DNA from: Naegleria lovaniensis
Taxonomy: Eukaryota; Heterolobosea; Eutetramitea; Acrasida; Naegleriidae
Direction of reading: 5' to 3'
Assembly: GCF_003324165.1 (NCBI RefSeq)
Contig: NW_025407875.1
Span: 102,236 to 166,235 of the forward strand
DNA: 64,000 nt
Position numbers and translations under genes: made by a program. Below the pieces are notes generated by a model, which had not been told where the DNA came from, did not search any database, and worked only from the letters and a program-made list of their open reading frames with translations. Positions 43,162 through 53,808 of this stretch are shown one piece after another. The first letter of the stretch is position 1. The number at the start of each line of letters is the position of its first letter.

Positions 43162-43663
43162 TCGTAGTAGCACCAACGTCTGGTTGTTTGTCGATTTCAA
43201 GTAAAGAGCAATGGTTTGATTAGATGGTGTTTTGAATATTGGCTAACAATACGACAAAACATTTCAACAACTTGAGGTCTCTTCAACGTACCAATGTAAT
43301 AAATGACTGAAGTAATTCTTAATCAAAATGTTTCTTACTCCATTACCGTCACGAGGGATATGGAAGTGACAAAGATACATCTTTGAGTCCTTAACTCTTC
43401 GCAATATTGTACAATGACAAGATCTCTAGAAACCATGATGTGAAAGAAATCATCTAAGACATCCAAACCTTTCACTTGCTACAGCAGTGCAATTTGAGAC
43501 TATGAAGGTAAACCTTCAAGAAGAACAAATGGTGTCTCATCGTTCCACATCAAAACATGTCCTCCGAATATCAAAGCAGTATTATGAGGTTTTCTTGAAA
43601 TTAATATTATTTAATAGAATTTCTAACAAAGTAACAAGTTATTTAAAAGGTCATCCAATCACA
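43162..43663. other. Intergenic region without a supported gene
   Basis: 502 bp with only short open frames. It contains the partial copy (43238-43274) of sequence next to the ProRS-like start, suggesting local duplication. No RNA gene was recognised. Confidence 0.4.
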
Positions 43664-43978
43664 TCAATTATTATCCTTCGGAGTGAGAGAAACACCAGCC
43701 ATGGCTGCTGAATTTTTCAATAAATCATGTAAAGTTGGTTCATATTTTCCGACCTTGTACATTTGTATCAAATCCGAATACTCTTTTAATGATGTAATAT
43801 ATTGTTCATAGAGTTGAGCCTTTCTATACATTTCCGTATTCGTTTTATTCTCTCTAAATTGTGTTTGAAAATATTTCAATGATTCCGTACTGCCTGTTAA
43901 TTCTCTTGTCGTTCTCAAAATACGATAAATATTGCGATAAGTTTTCAAAACAGTGACTCGGGATAGCGATGATGACAT
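43664..43978 (-). CDS. FMC1: FMC1-like LYR-superfamily protein
   Basis: 104 aa; the ATG follows seven A residues. The LYR-type opening is VLKTYRNIYRILRTT; then come a helix YFQTQFRENKTNTEMYRKAQ, a third helix (YITSLKEYSDLIQMYK), and the C-terminal LLKNSAAMAGVSLTP, which matches the end of FMC1 family members (ESAG..G..LP). FMC1 (ATP synthase assembly factor, formerly C7orf55) supports F1 assembly with ATP12 in the mitochondrial matrix. Size and the order of all four segments agree with the family; a different LYR protein cannot be fully excluded. Confidence 0.7.
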   Translation of the reverse strand: MSSSLSRVTVLKTYRNIYRILRTTRELTGSTESLKYFQTQFRENKTNTEMYRKAQLYEQYITSLKEYSDLIQMYKVGKYEPTLHDLLKNSAAMAGVSLTPKDNN

Positions 43979-44006
43979 TTTTTTTGAAATTTTTGAAAAA
44001 TAATTA

Positions 44007-44350
44007 CTAGTTGGTTGTTATTAAGGTAATGTCAGAGAATTGAGTATTTGAAATTAACTCTGTCAATAATCGTTCAATTTCCTTATTCACTTCTCGAATG
44101 AAGAAAGCACTATCACTCCATGCAGAGGAGCATACTTTCCATCCTTTTGTGGCAATGGAACGATATTTATCAAAGCATGCAAGTCGAGTAATGATTCTTC
44201 TTCTTCATCTTCAGAATTGGCACCTTCATCGTCATCACTCATGGAACTTGTCAAAGAAAAATCAGAACTCCATAATAATTGCTACCAGCACCGTAGATAT
44301 CCCCACGATGAGTCACAAAATACGCAAATTCTGAGCCACACTCAATAGAA
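44007..44350 (-). pseudogene. Relic of an RCC1(-BTB) gene
   Basis: On the minus strand three frames successively carry RCC1-like sequence: IECGSEFAYFVTHRGDIYGA then GSNYYGVL (an RCC1 blade); a second-frame acidic linker (MSDDDEGANSEDEEEES) with LINIVPLPQKDGKY; and a third-frame WKVCSSAWSDSAFF, then LISNTQFSDITLITT before a stop at 44007. NTQFSDITL resembles the first strand of a BTB domain, which follows RCC1 blades in RCC1-BTB proteins. No normal introns were found to join the frames. Decay by small indels is the simplest reading; a tiny spliced gene is an alternative. Confidence 0.4.
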
Positions 44351-44574
44351 GTGACACAATATCACGAGAGGCGGAAATCATTCTTCTTGTTGTTTCTTCT
44401 TTGACTTTTTCTTCTTTCACTTTTCGCGCCAACCCCATCGGTTTAAAAATTTAAAAACAAAAAATTGCAACAATATAGTCCACTCCTTTCATCCCTTTCA
44501 TCCACAACACACAGCAATATTTCCAATTCTTCCCATTTTACACTCATACCATCATCATCATCAACAACAACATC

Positions 44575-47500
44575 ATGATAACATCCTCGGAAGATACCCA
44601 TCTCTTTGAAGGAGGAGAACAACAAGTCAATCAACAAATCAAACAATGGTTTCATGATTTCCTTCGGCATGCTCTCGTTGGAACGAACACCTCTTCCTAT
44701 CTCATTGCTCCTTCGGGAAAGGAACCTCTCAGCGAACGTTTGAAAATTCAATTCTCTGATATTCATACCTCTCATAGCGTGAGTAGTGAGAATAATGGAA
44801 CATCATCGAGTCCAATTCCATCCGCTCGTAGTGTAGTCATTGATTTTAGTCATATCATGAATTATGATATGGATATTGCCATGACGATACGGCAAGAATT
44901 TTATAGGTTTGAGCCTTTTCTTACTGAGGCATTGAATATTGTGTATAAGGAATGGATTCATTCACAATCATCGTCTTTGAGAATGAAATTGGCAAATTCC
45001 AATGATGTCAATGCATCCATGATGAGCATGGCCATGAATGAGAGTGTAGTTTTTGGGTCGTCATCTTCTTCTTCTTCTTCACCTCATGAAAATAATTCGA
45101 CCATTCAATTGAAATTTGTGAATTTACCAGACATGTTACAGTACGTAGTTGTTCATGTTGTGATTCAAGAGTTTTAGGAATAATTTTGTGAAATTTTTGT
45201 AATTATTGAAAATATTTATTTTGCTTTTATTGACATTTCATTGATGAATGTAACCTCTCTCGTCTTGCTATTGTTGAAAAATTTCATTGAATCAGAATTC
45301 GTCAACTCCGAAGTGTACACATTGGTCAACTTGTAAGCGTGAGTGGAGTGGTCACACGATCCTCAGAAGTTCGTCCAGAACTCGTCGAAGGAATTTTCAA
45401 TTGTGTGGAATGTGGTACAGTTTCCGATCCAATTCCTCAACAATTCAAATATACAGAACCATCCTCATGTGTCAACAAAACGTGTACCAACACCAAAAGA
45501 TGGCGTCTCGATATGCATCACTCCCGATTTGTGGATTGGCAAAAATTAAAAGTTCAAGAAAATACTCATGAAATACCATCAGGATCCATGCCTAGAACTT
45601 TGGATATCATTTTAAGGAATGACTGTGTGGAATGTGCCAAAGCAGGAGATCGATGTCTATTCACTGGAACGCTTTTAGCAGTGCCTGATGTTGGAAAAAT
45701 GTTTGGTGGAGCTCAAAGTCAACTCATTAATGCCAACAGTCGAAAAAAGGGTGACATTGAGAAGCAAGGTGTAAAAGGTATTAAGGATTTGGGTGTTCGA
45801 GAATTGACCTATCGATTAGTGTTCTTGGCCAATTCTGTAGAAGCCATCGATCACAACACGAACAATGGCCATTCTTCAAGCGCAACATCGACATCATTGA
45901 GTACGAATAATGGCGAACAAGAAACACATGAAGAATTTATGAAACGCTGTACAGCTGAGGAATATGAAAAAATCCTTAAAATGTCAAAGGATGTGAATAT
46001 TTATGAAAATCTTGCTGTCTCGCTTTGCCCCAGTATTTTCGGTCACAAGAACATCAAAAAGGGAATTCTTCTCATGCTTTTTGGAGGAGTTCACAAAGAA
46101 ACAGAGGATCACATTCAAATTCGTGGTGACATTAATATTTGTATTGTAGGAGATCCCAGTACAGCCAAGTCACAATTCTTGAAATATGTGGCTCATCTCA
46201 TTCCTCGTGCAGTATATACAAGTGGTAAAGCTTCGAGTGCTGCTGGTTTAACAGCATCAGTCGTGAGAGACTCCGAAAGAGGTGAATTTACCATTGAGGC
46301 AGGAGCACTTATGCTTGCTGATAATGGAGTTTGTTGTATCGACGAATTTGACAAGATGGACGCGAAAGATCAAGTAGCTATTCACGAAGCGATGGAACAG
46401 CAAACAATTTCAATTGCCAAAGCTGGTATTCGAGCCACTCTGAATGCTCGTGCCTCCATATTAGCTGCTGCAAACCCTATTGGAGGTCGTTACAATCCTA
46501 GAAAGACCTTGAAGGCAAACCTTGGAATTACACCAGCCATCATGTCACGTTTTGATTTATTCTTTGTCGTGCAAGATGAATGTGATGCCGAAATTGATAA
46601 GAAAATTGCCGAACACATTGTCTGTGTGCATCAGAATAAGGGAGCTTCCACTCTTGACAAGACCCTTGACGGTGCAACACAAATTACTGTTGGTTCCAAT
46701 ACTGTACAGTACTCTCCTGAAGATATCAAACTCTATCTCAAATATTGTAGAACATGCATACATCCACTATTATCCCTGGAAGCTCAACAAGAACTTGTGA
46801 CACAATATAAGAAATTACGACAAAATGACAAGGTCGGTACTAACTCGTATCGTATCACAGTAAGACAATTGGAATCAATGATAAGACTTTCAGAAAGTCT
46901 TGCTCGATTACATTGTGAAAGTCGAGTCGAAGTGAATCATGTTCGAAAAGCTGTTGAATTACTGAAAACATCCATTACCAAAGTTGCAAAATCTGACATT
47001 GTATTGAGTGGAACAGGTGATGACGAAGAAATTAATGGAGAGTCACGATCGAGTATTCTTGCACTACGAGAGAAAAATCAACAAGAATCCACTCGAGAAT
47101 TGTTGCGAAACTTGAAAAATCAACGACGAAAGATTGAGGCAGCTCTCGAATTGGCACGTGAAAGTCAATCCGAGGAAGAGCAAAAACTCGGCGAAATTGA
47201 ATCGCAAGCTGATAAGCTGCGCAATAGTATAGATTCTGATGAAATTGATCCTGAAGATAAAGATACACAAGAAGAGCAATTAATTGAGCTCGAAAAGAAG
47301 AAACTTCAAATAACGAAACGTGTCACAGAGGCACGAAAGCGAGTAGAATTACTCACCGAGCAACTTGAAAAGGAAGTTGAAAAATCTCAACAATTAATAC
47401 AACAAGAAGAGGATGAATTTATGAAAGATCAAGAAGAAATAGCATCACAAAAGCGACACACAAATGAAGACGACGAAATGCAAGAGGAAGCACCTCATTC

Positions 47501-47876
47501 TGAATTCGATCCACAGACAACAGCAGCAACTGACACAACGAATTCAGAATTACAACCTCCTCGAAAAAAGAAGAAACAAACCAAAGCAATTTCAACAGAG
47601 GAATATACCACATTTTGTAATCGAATTGCTTCCTATGTCCAACTTCAAGAATCCTGTTCACGAAAAGACATTATTGAATTTTACATTCAAACACATGGAT
47701 CGACACTTTCTACTAAAAAGGCAAACATGTTAGAACAATTATTAGACAAGGTTATTGACAAGATGAATAATGACAGTATTTTGATCAAGACAAATATTCG
47801 AAGCAGTTCCAAGACTAGTAATCGAATGGAAGATGTATTTATTAAGAATTCCAATTTTGAACCAACTCTTATGTAA
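44575..47876 (+). CDS. MCM6: DNA replication licensing factor MCM6
   Basis: Two exons, 44575-45140 and 45296-47876; the join (GTACGT donor, phase 2) gives NLPDMLQIRQLRSVHIGQLV; 1048 aa. Order: N-terminal A domain; zinc finger (FNCVECG ... CVNKTC); OB-fold; AAA+ core with Walker A GDPSTAKS (K480), RAVYTSGKASSAAG, Walker B CCIDEFDKM and Arg finger MSRFDLF. The MCM6-type features PRAVYTSGKASSAAGLTA and GGRYNPRKTL distinguish it from other MCMs. A winged helix is at the C-terminus (CNRIASYVQLQESCSRKDI). It forms part of the MCM2-7 helicase in the nucleus. Odd: about 150 residues of charged coiled coil and acidic linker lie between the AAA+ lid and the winged helix, making it ~200 residues longer than usual. 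Confidence 0.93.
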
Positions 47877-47973
47877 TCATCTTGTGTGAAATAAAATCCA
47901 TTGAACAAGGTTGTTTGGAGTGGTATGTTCATACATGGCCACACCAGAATATAATGGGATATGTATAAAGTTC

Positions 47974-48495
47974 TTATTCCTTTACATACAATTTACCACT
48001 TCCACGTGGTTGTGGGAAATCCATAAACTTTGGCAAGTCATCATTCACTTCACACACACGATTTTCATAATTAATATGACGTTCAGGTTTAAAAAAGTAT
48101 TCGTCAGTATTTCCTTCCTTTTCAATAACGTCTTTCAATGGGCAAAATGCTTGTTTCATTTCATCGTAACAACATGCCAATGTTGAAATGAAAGGAGCTT
48201 TGAGTGGTTTCTGGGCTACATAACCACCACATTCGGCACAATAATAACCTTCGAAATTTTCAGTAAAGACGGTGGTTTTGCGAAGAGAAATGTCACTGGT
48301 CCATTTAAATTGATGGTCTGGAATGCCAATAATGAGAGTGAAGGGAGCCGAGGTTCCTTTTCTGCAGTTATGGCAATGACAATAATTGCTAAAGAAACGA
48401 GGACCATGAGCAGAGAAGGTGAGTTTACCACATCGGCAGGATCCTGTTCGGATTTTGGGAGTGGTTGTTGTTGGTTGGGTGGATTGGTCTGTCAT
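47974..48495 (-). CDS. GFA/CENP-V domain zinc protein
   Basis: 173 aa from ATG 48495; the frame is open a further 44 codons upstream, so a longer start is possible. The GFA (glutathione-dependent formaldehyde-activating) fold is seen through its zinc ligands: GSCRCGKL, CHCHNCRKGTSAPF and YYCAECGGYV, followed by a typical C-terminal NYENRV...PKFMDFP segment. Family members either bind S-hydroxymethyl-glutathione-type substrates or are structural (CENP-V). Which applies here cannot be read. It is convergent with MCM6, about 100 bp between the stops. Confidence 0.85.
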   Translation of the reverse strand: MTDQSTQPTTTTPKIRTGSCRCGKLTFSAHGPRFFSNYCHCHNCRKGTSAPFTLIIGIPDHQFKWTSDISLRKTTVFTENFEGYYCAECGGYVAQKPLKAPFISTLACCYDEMKQAFCPLKDVIEKEGNTDEYFFKPERHINYENRVCEVNDDLPKFMDFPQPRGSGKLYVKE

Positions 48496-48663
48496 ATTGT
48501 GTGCCTCAGTACCAATGCTGTGAGATTGTGGATTTGTTTTTGTGTCAGCTGGAAACAAAATCCTCGAGACAAAGTCTTGGCAGACGTGGAATAACTTCAG
48601 CGAATCACTAATTTGCCCGCATACCAAAAAGATTACAAATGAATTTGATTGAAAATTATAAAT

Positions 48664-49782
48664 TTACTTCTTTTGAGCAGCCTTTCCAGCACCAACCTTA
48701 GCACGTCTCTCTCTCAACAATTGTAATCTTCTGGCCTTCAAAGCGTATGGGTTAAGGCGGACCAAAGCCTTGAAGTTTCTCAATGGATTGCTTCTGTTTT
48801 GCTTCTTGATGGCGAATCTTTGAACGACCTTCTTTGGCTTCAAAGCAGCTTGAACAGCATCAGATTCAATAATTCTTGCGGAGTCAGTGTTGACAGCAAC
48901 TGGTCTTGGCAAGTGATAAGTGGCACCAGATCTAAAGTGCAAAGTGGAAGCACCCTTCTCATTGTTGTATGATCCGAACTTTTCGTTCAAAGCGTTGAAA
49001 GCAGACTCAGTCCAGACAATCAATCTACCTGGGTGACCACCAGGAGCCAACTTCAACAAGTTCAATTGGTTGACATTCAAAACATCAACACCTGGCAAGT
49101 TTCTGAGAGCGAGAACAATTGGTGGAGTTTGAGTACCAGCCTTGGCGTTGTAAACAACCAAAGGTCCCTTCTTCAAGGTGTATCTTCTATTTCTCATCTT
49201 ACCTCTTCCCTTTCTCAAGGTCTTGGAGTCCTTAGCCTTCTTTGCGTCGGACAACAAACCGTGCTTCTTCAAGAAAGCAACAGCCTCCTTGGTCTTGGCA
49301 ATGAATTGCAAATCATCAGTAACAACCAATGGGAGTTGTTTGACTTGTTCAACCTTGTGACCTCTAGCTTGGACGAGAGGAGTAATGGAAGAAGCAGCAA
49401 TAGCTGAGGCAGTGGCATATCTTCTCTCATTCTTCTTAACAACGTGCATCCATCTTCTCCATGTTCTGGTTGGGGAGAACATTCTACCCTTTCTACACAT
49501 GTTACCGAAGGCACCTTGTCCGGCTCTGTGAGTACCACCACCACTAACTCTAGGAATACGAGAAACAGCACGACCAGTACCCCATGAGATGGCAGAGTGT
49601 TGATGACCAGCATACTTGTGAACTCCGTATGGTTGTCTGAGATTCATTCTCAAAAAGTTGACCATGTTGGAAACAATATCAGGTCTGATTGGAGCTTGGA
49701 AGACATCTGGCAAAGCGACTTCCTTAACGACTTCAGCAGTCTTGGCGTTGAAGACGGAAACAGTTGGTCTTTGAATGGACAT
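48664..49782 (-). CDS. RPL4: 60S ribosomal protein L4 (uL4)
   Basis: 372 aa from ATG 49782 (MSIQRPTVSVFN). Strong match to eukaryotic L4: VALPDVFQAPIRPDIV; QPYGVHKYAGHQHSAISWGT; GRAVSRIPRVSGGGTHRAGQ; GAFGNMCRKGRMFSPTRTWR; LRNLPGVDVLNVNQLNLLKL; APGGHPGRLIVWTESAF. The tail is basic and Ala-rich. Codon choice is visibly biased to C-ending codons compared with neighbours, as expected for a highly expressed gene. No intron. It is part of the large subunit exit-tunnel wall. Confidence 0.97.
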   Translation of the reverse strand: MSIQRPTVSVFNAKTAEVVKEVALPDVFQAPIRPDIVSNMVNFLRMNLRQPYGVHKYAGHQHSAISWGTGRAVSRIPRVSGGGTHRAGQGAFGNMCRKGRMFSPTRTWRRWMHVVKKNERRYATASAIAASSITPLVQARGHKVEQVKQLPLVVTDDLQFIAKTKEAVAFLKKHGLLSDAKKAKDSKTLRKGRGKMRNRRYTLKKGPLVVYNAKAGTQTPPIVLALRNLPGVDVLNVNQLNLLKLAPGGHPGRLIVWTESAFNALNEKFGSYNNEKGASTLHFRSGATYHLPRPVAVNTDSARIIESDAVQAALKPKKVVQRFAIKKQNRSNPLRNFKALVRLNPYALKARRLQLLRERRAKVGAGKAAQKK

Positions 49783-50378
49783 GGGTTTTGACTTATTTTT
49801 TTTCACGAGAATTTTTGAAAAATCTACTCAACCACTGTTCATTGTTTACAATGGAAAAGAAAAAAATGGGCAAACTTCAAAAGACATCTTGAGCCTTGCT
49901 TTTTTCATGATCAACAACCTCGCGCCACTTACTTGGATTCTTGATGAATACGAGACAATGACGAAATCTCAATGAAAACATGTCAACAGAATCTCCATAG
50001 AGATTGTTGTCACACAACATCACAACAATTTACGAAAACTAAAGCACCCTTCTATGATTGCCGCCAAATTTTACTGCCTTCCCAACTGAAAAAAAAACAC
50101 TTGCCAGCCTTTCACGACTACAACAACAGCCTCTATACCGACAAGTACTCAGATTTTCCAAAGAGGGTATTTGCCTTTTAATTAAAAGCCGTCATCAACA
50201 CAAGGCCTTACATAGAAGTGTTTGGTGTAGCCACTAGAAACAACAACCAAACGTTCCGTGAGTTACATATCAGCAACAATTGATATTTTTCATTGATTCA
50301 AATATCTCTTCATCCAGCACGTAGCCACTCAACCTAGCATCCTACTATTTGACAGCCAGTTAATATATTCCGAAAAAC
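49783..50378. other. Intergenic region, divergent promoters
   Basis: 596 bp between RPL4 (minus) and the calcium pump (plus). It has A-tracts near both starts and a short palindrome (CTTTTAATTAAAAG, near 50175). No gene or RNA recognised. Confidence 0.5.
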
Positions 50379-53300
50379 ATGAGTACAAACATGCACAGAC
50401 AAAGCTCATCGAGCAGTGGCTCCCCAGGAAAAAACTCTCAACAATTATTTAAAAAGGCCACCTCGCATGATCATCATACACTTACTTCGAGTCAACAAGA
50501 AATGCTCCATCGCAGCACGAGCGGAAAGACTGCTACTCAGGACATATTCTCTCTTGCCGTTGAAGATCTTACAGAGCTTCATCAAACCAAAAATCTCAAG
50601 GCCATTAATGAGCTCGGTGGCTTTGCAGGTCTTGCTAAAATTCTTCGGACAGATCTCAAGAAGGGAATTGATTGGGAGAAGGAGGTGAATTTTGAGGAAA
50701 GGTCTGCCCTCTATGGATTGAACATTTATCCAGAGCCACCTGCAAGAAAAATCTGGAAAATATTTATTGACTCACTGAACGATACGACTCTCTTAATTTT
50801 GCTCTTCTTTTCTTTCATTTCCATGGTTTTAGGTGTGGCGTTTCCAGATACCGAAGATGAAAGACCCATTGGTTGGATTGAAGGTTTTGCCATTTTCCTT
50901 GCTGTTGCCATTGTCAGTATCGTGGTCACAGTGAATGACTACTCCAAAGAACGAAAATTTAGATCTCTCACAAGAGAATCAAAGAAAGTAGAGGTAAAGG
51001 TTATTCGAAGCGGCCTCAATCACAGTGTTCTTATTGACACCATTCAAGTGGGAGACATTGTTGAAATTGAACAAGGTGACGGCATTCCAGCAGATGGTTT
51101 GTGCATTGAGTCAAATCAGCTCAAAACAGACGAATCGGTCATGACTGGAGAGCCTGACTTGATTAAGAAGAACACTACAGAGAGTCCATTCTTATTGAGT
51201 GGCTGTACGGTGGCTGAGGGCTCAGGAAAAATGCTAATCACATGCGTAGGCGTTCAGAGCGAATGGGGACGCACTTTGCAAAGTTTAAAGGAGGCAGATG
51301 AAGATAAGGGATCCACTCCTCTTGAGGAGAAGCTTGATAAGCTCTCTGTGAACATTGGTAAAATGGGTATGGGCTTTGCATTGATGACACTTCTCGTTCT
51401 CATTTTGGGATATTGGATTAAAAAGCTCATCCATACCATGGAATGGATACCTCCTGCAGCTGCATTCAAAGAGTCATGGCAAGAACAAAACGTTGTTGAA
51501 GTGGTTAAATTCTTTGTTGTTGCCCTAACCATTGTCGTTGTAGCAGTTCCTGAAGGTCTTCCACTTGCAGTAACAATTGCATTGGCGTACTCGGTACGTA
51601 AGATGATGAAAGATCAGAATTTGGTTCGTCACTTGGCAGCATGTGAAACCATGGGTGGTGCCAACAATATTTGCTCTGATAAGACTGGTACGCTCACTTT
51701 GAATCAAATGCGAGTTACTCACGCTTATTTTGGTGGAAGGTACTTTGGAGATCAACTCTCCTCTCTCCTCTCTACCCTAAGCTCGAGTGCCCTTCAAATT
51801 TTGATTGATGGCGTTGTTGCCAACTCTAAGGCCAATCTCGTTCGAAATGATGACAACAAAACTAAAGAGTTTGCAACTCAAGGAAGTAAGACAGAGGCTG
51901 CTTTGTTGCTCCTGCTTGTGAAACATCTCAACCAAACCATTGATTCCTATAGAGAGAGACGTCATGATTTATTGAGCGAAGAGAGAGGTTGTCATTTGCA
52001 ATTGCCATTTAGCTCCAAGCTGAAAAGAATGAGTACCGTAATTCCGAACCCAGATGGTGACACCAAATATCGCCTGTTCACTAAGGGTGCCTCTGAAATT
52101 GTTCTCAAACTTTGCTCTCGGTACATGAAAACCGATGGAACCATTGAAGAAATGAATAGAGACAAGGAGGATGAAATGATGAGATACATTGAGGAGATGG
52201 CCAATCAAGGACTCAGAACTATTTGCCTTGCATACAGAGATGTAAATCCTGATCGCGAATTCGCATCACGTCATGAAGAAATGGATTATCTCGAAAATTT
52301 GGACCCTGTTACTTTGGAAGAGGATTTAATTTGTGTTGGCATTGTAGGTATCAAGGATCCACTTAGACCTGAAGTTCCAGCGGCTATTGCACAATGCAAG
52401 AAGTCTGGAATTACCGTTAGAATGATTACAGGTGACAATATTCTGACAGCCAAATATATTGCAAGAGAATGCGGAATTCTTTCCAAGGATGGTATTGCTA
52501 TTGAAGGACCTGAGTTTAGAAAAATGACCAATGACCAAATTGCTGAAATTCTTCCCAGACTTCAAGTAATGGCAAGAAGCTCTCCAACAGACAAGTATAA
52601 CCTCGTCAAGTTTTTGAAAAAGGCTGGAAACGTTGTTGCTGTTACAGGAGATGGTACTAACGATGCTCCTGCGTTGAAAGAAGCAGATGTAGGATTGAGT
52701 ATGGGTTTATCCGGCACTCAAGTAGCCAAAGAGGCTTCCGATATTATTATTCTTGACGACAATTTTTCTTCAATAGTTAAGAGTGTCTTGTGGGGAAGGT
52801 CCATCTTTGAAAATATTAGAAAGTTTTTAACATTCCAGTTGACTGTGAACGTGGTAGCTCTCGTGCTCACTATTGTTTCTGCCATTAGCTCAACCTTTGT
52901 GAACGAGTCAGGAGGATTTAAACCACCTTTGAGTCCTGTTCAAATGTTGTGGATTAACTTGATCATGGACACATTTGCGGCTCTTGCCTTGGCCACAGAA
53001 CCTCCAATCCCAGAGTTATTGGACAGAAAACCTTACGGAAGAAAAGAAAGTTTAATTACACCAAGGATGTGGGTGTTCCTTTTGGGTCAATCAGTGTTCC
53101 AATTGACTGTGCTCTTCACATTGTATTATGGAGCTACGAGTTTTAGAAATGGAGCATTTTCGTTTGCTCGTAACGATGATGAGACTAGAACCGTCGTGTT
53201 CAATGCCTTTGTTTTTTGCCAAGTTTTTAACGAGTACAATGCTAGAAAGATTAACTTTGAGTATAATATTTTCTCGGGTCTATTCAAAAGCGCTTGGTTC

Positions 53301-53603
53301 ATTTCCATCAGTGGTATCATTATTGTATTGCAAGCTCTCATTATTAATTTTGCATATTACGACCCAACCTTAATTGCAACTGGAAAGAATGATGGGCTTC
53401 ATGCTTCTCACTTTACTCAAACAATCCCTCTCAATTGGTATCAATGGATGTTAACAATGTCTATTGGCTTTTTGAGTATTCCTTATGGATTCGTGATCAG
53501 ATTTGTGAGTAGGATGGTTCTTCGAGTGATTAGTAAGAAGAACACAAAGAATAGAATTGCAGACGAGTTTTCTGAGAGTGCCACCCCAGAAAGTGAATTG
53601 TAG
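50379..53603 (+). CDS. Plasma-membrane-type Ca2+-transporting P-type ATPase (type IIB)
   Basis: 1074 aa, single exon. It has the full P-type ATPase plan: M1-M2 (LLILLFFSFISMVLGVAF), actuator domain with TGEPD, M4 with VVAVPEGLPLAVTIALAYSV (Ca site), phosphorylation motif CSDKTGTLTLNQ (D434), nucleotide domain KGASEIVL, MITGDN, hinge TGDGTNDAPALKEADVG, and M5-M10 including VQMLWINLIMDTFAALALAT. The type IIB (PMCA) signature is seen in the M4/M6 residues and the single Ca site. It exports Ca2+ from the cytosol across the plasma or contractile-vacuole membrane. The C-terminal tail after M10 is short (~35 residues); the Ser-rich N-terminus (~90 residues) might carry a regulatory region, as in plant ACAs (inference). 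Confidence 0.95.
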   Translation: MSTNMHRQSSSSSGSPGKNSQQLFKKATSHDHHTLTSSQQEMLHRSTSGKTATQDIFSLAVEDLTELHQTKNLKAINELGGFAGLAKILRTDLKKGIDWEKEVNFEERSALYGLNIYPEPPARKIWKIFIDSLNDTTLLILLFFSFISMVLGVAFPDTEDERPIGWIEGFAIFLAVAIVSIVVTVNDYSKERKFRSLTRESKKVEVKVIRSGLNHSVLIDTIQVGDIVEIEQGDGIPADGLCIESNQLKTDESVMTGEPDLIKKNTTESPFLLSGCTVAEGSGKMLITCVGVQSEWGRTLQSLKEADEDKGSTPLEEKLDKLSVNIGKMGMGFALMTLLVLILGYWIKKLIHTMEWIPPAAAFKESWQEQNVVEVVKFFVVALTIVVVAVPEGLPLAVTIALAYSVRKMMKDQNLVRHLAACETMGGANNICSDKTGTLTLNQMRVTHAYFGGRYFGDQLSSLLSTLSSSALQILIDGVVANSKANLVRNDDNKTKEFATQGSKTEAALLLLLVKHLNQTIDSYRERRHDLLSEERGCHLQLPFSSKLKRMSTVIPNPDGDTKYRLFTKGASEIVLKLCSRYMKTDGTIEEMNRDKEDEMMRYIEEMANQGLRTICLAYRDVNPDREFASRHEEMDYLENLDPVTLEEDLICVGIVGIKDPLRPEVPAAIAQCKKSGITVRMITGDNILTAKYIARECGILSKDGIAIEGPEFRKMTNDQIAEILPRLQVMARSSPTDKYNLVKFLKKAGNVVAVTGDGTNDAPALKEADVGLSMGLSGTQVAKEASDIIILDDNFSSIVKSVLWGRSIFENIRKFLTFQLTVNVVALVLTIVSAISSTFVNESGGFKPPLSPVQMLWINLIMDTFAALALATEPPIPELLDRKPYGRKESLITPRMWVFLLGQSVFQLTVLFTLYYGATSFRNGAFSFARNDDETRTVVFNAFVFCQVFNEYNARKINFEYNIFSGLFKSAWFISISGIIIVLQALIINFAYYDPTLIATGKNDGLHASHFTQTIPLNWYQWMLTMSIGFLSIPYGFVIRFVSRMVLRVISKKNTKNRIADEFSESATPESEL

Positions 53604-53808
53604 TCAAAACGATGCATTGCTTCAAATAGAATAGGTGTTGAATGTAAGACGCTTGTTGAAACAGGATGACAGCATTAGGATTGGTTGTGTTAGCACGGAC
53701 ACGAACAGCCTTACTAGGAACAAGTTACGATGAAACAACCAATCAAGTGATCCAAATGATAAATAAATCTTCGGAGTTTTTAATTAAAAATCGATCTGCT
53801 CACAATAA

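Noticed and set aside
44443-44775. 110-codon minus-strand frame over the MCM6 5' end
   Set aside because: Antisense to conserved MCM6 coding sequence and without family resemblance.
49033-49407. 124-codon plus-strand frame inside RPL4
   Set aside because: Antisense shadow of a highly conserved ribosomal protein gene with biased codons.
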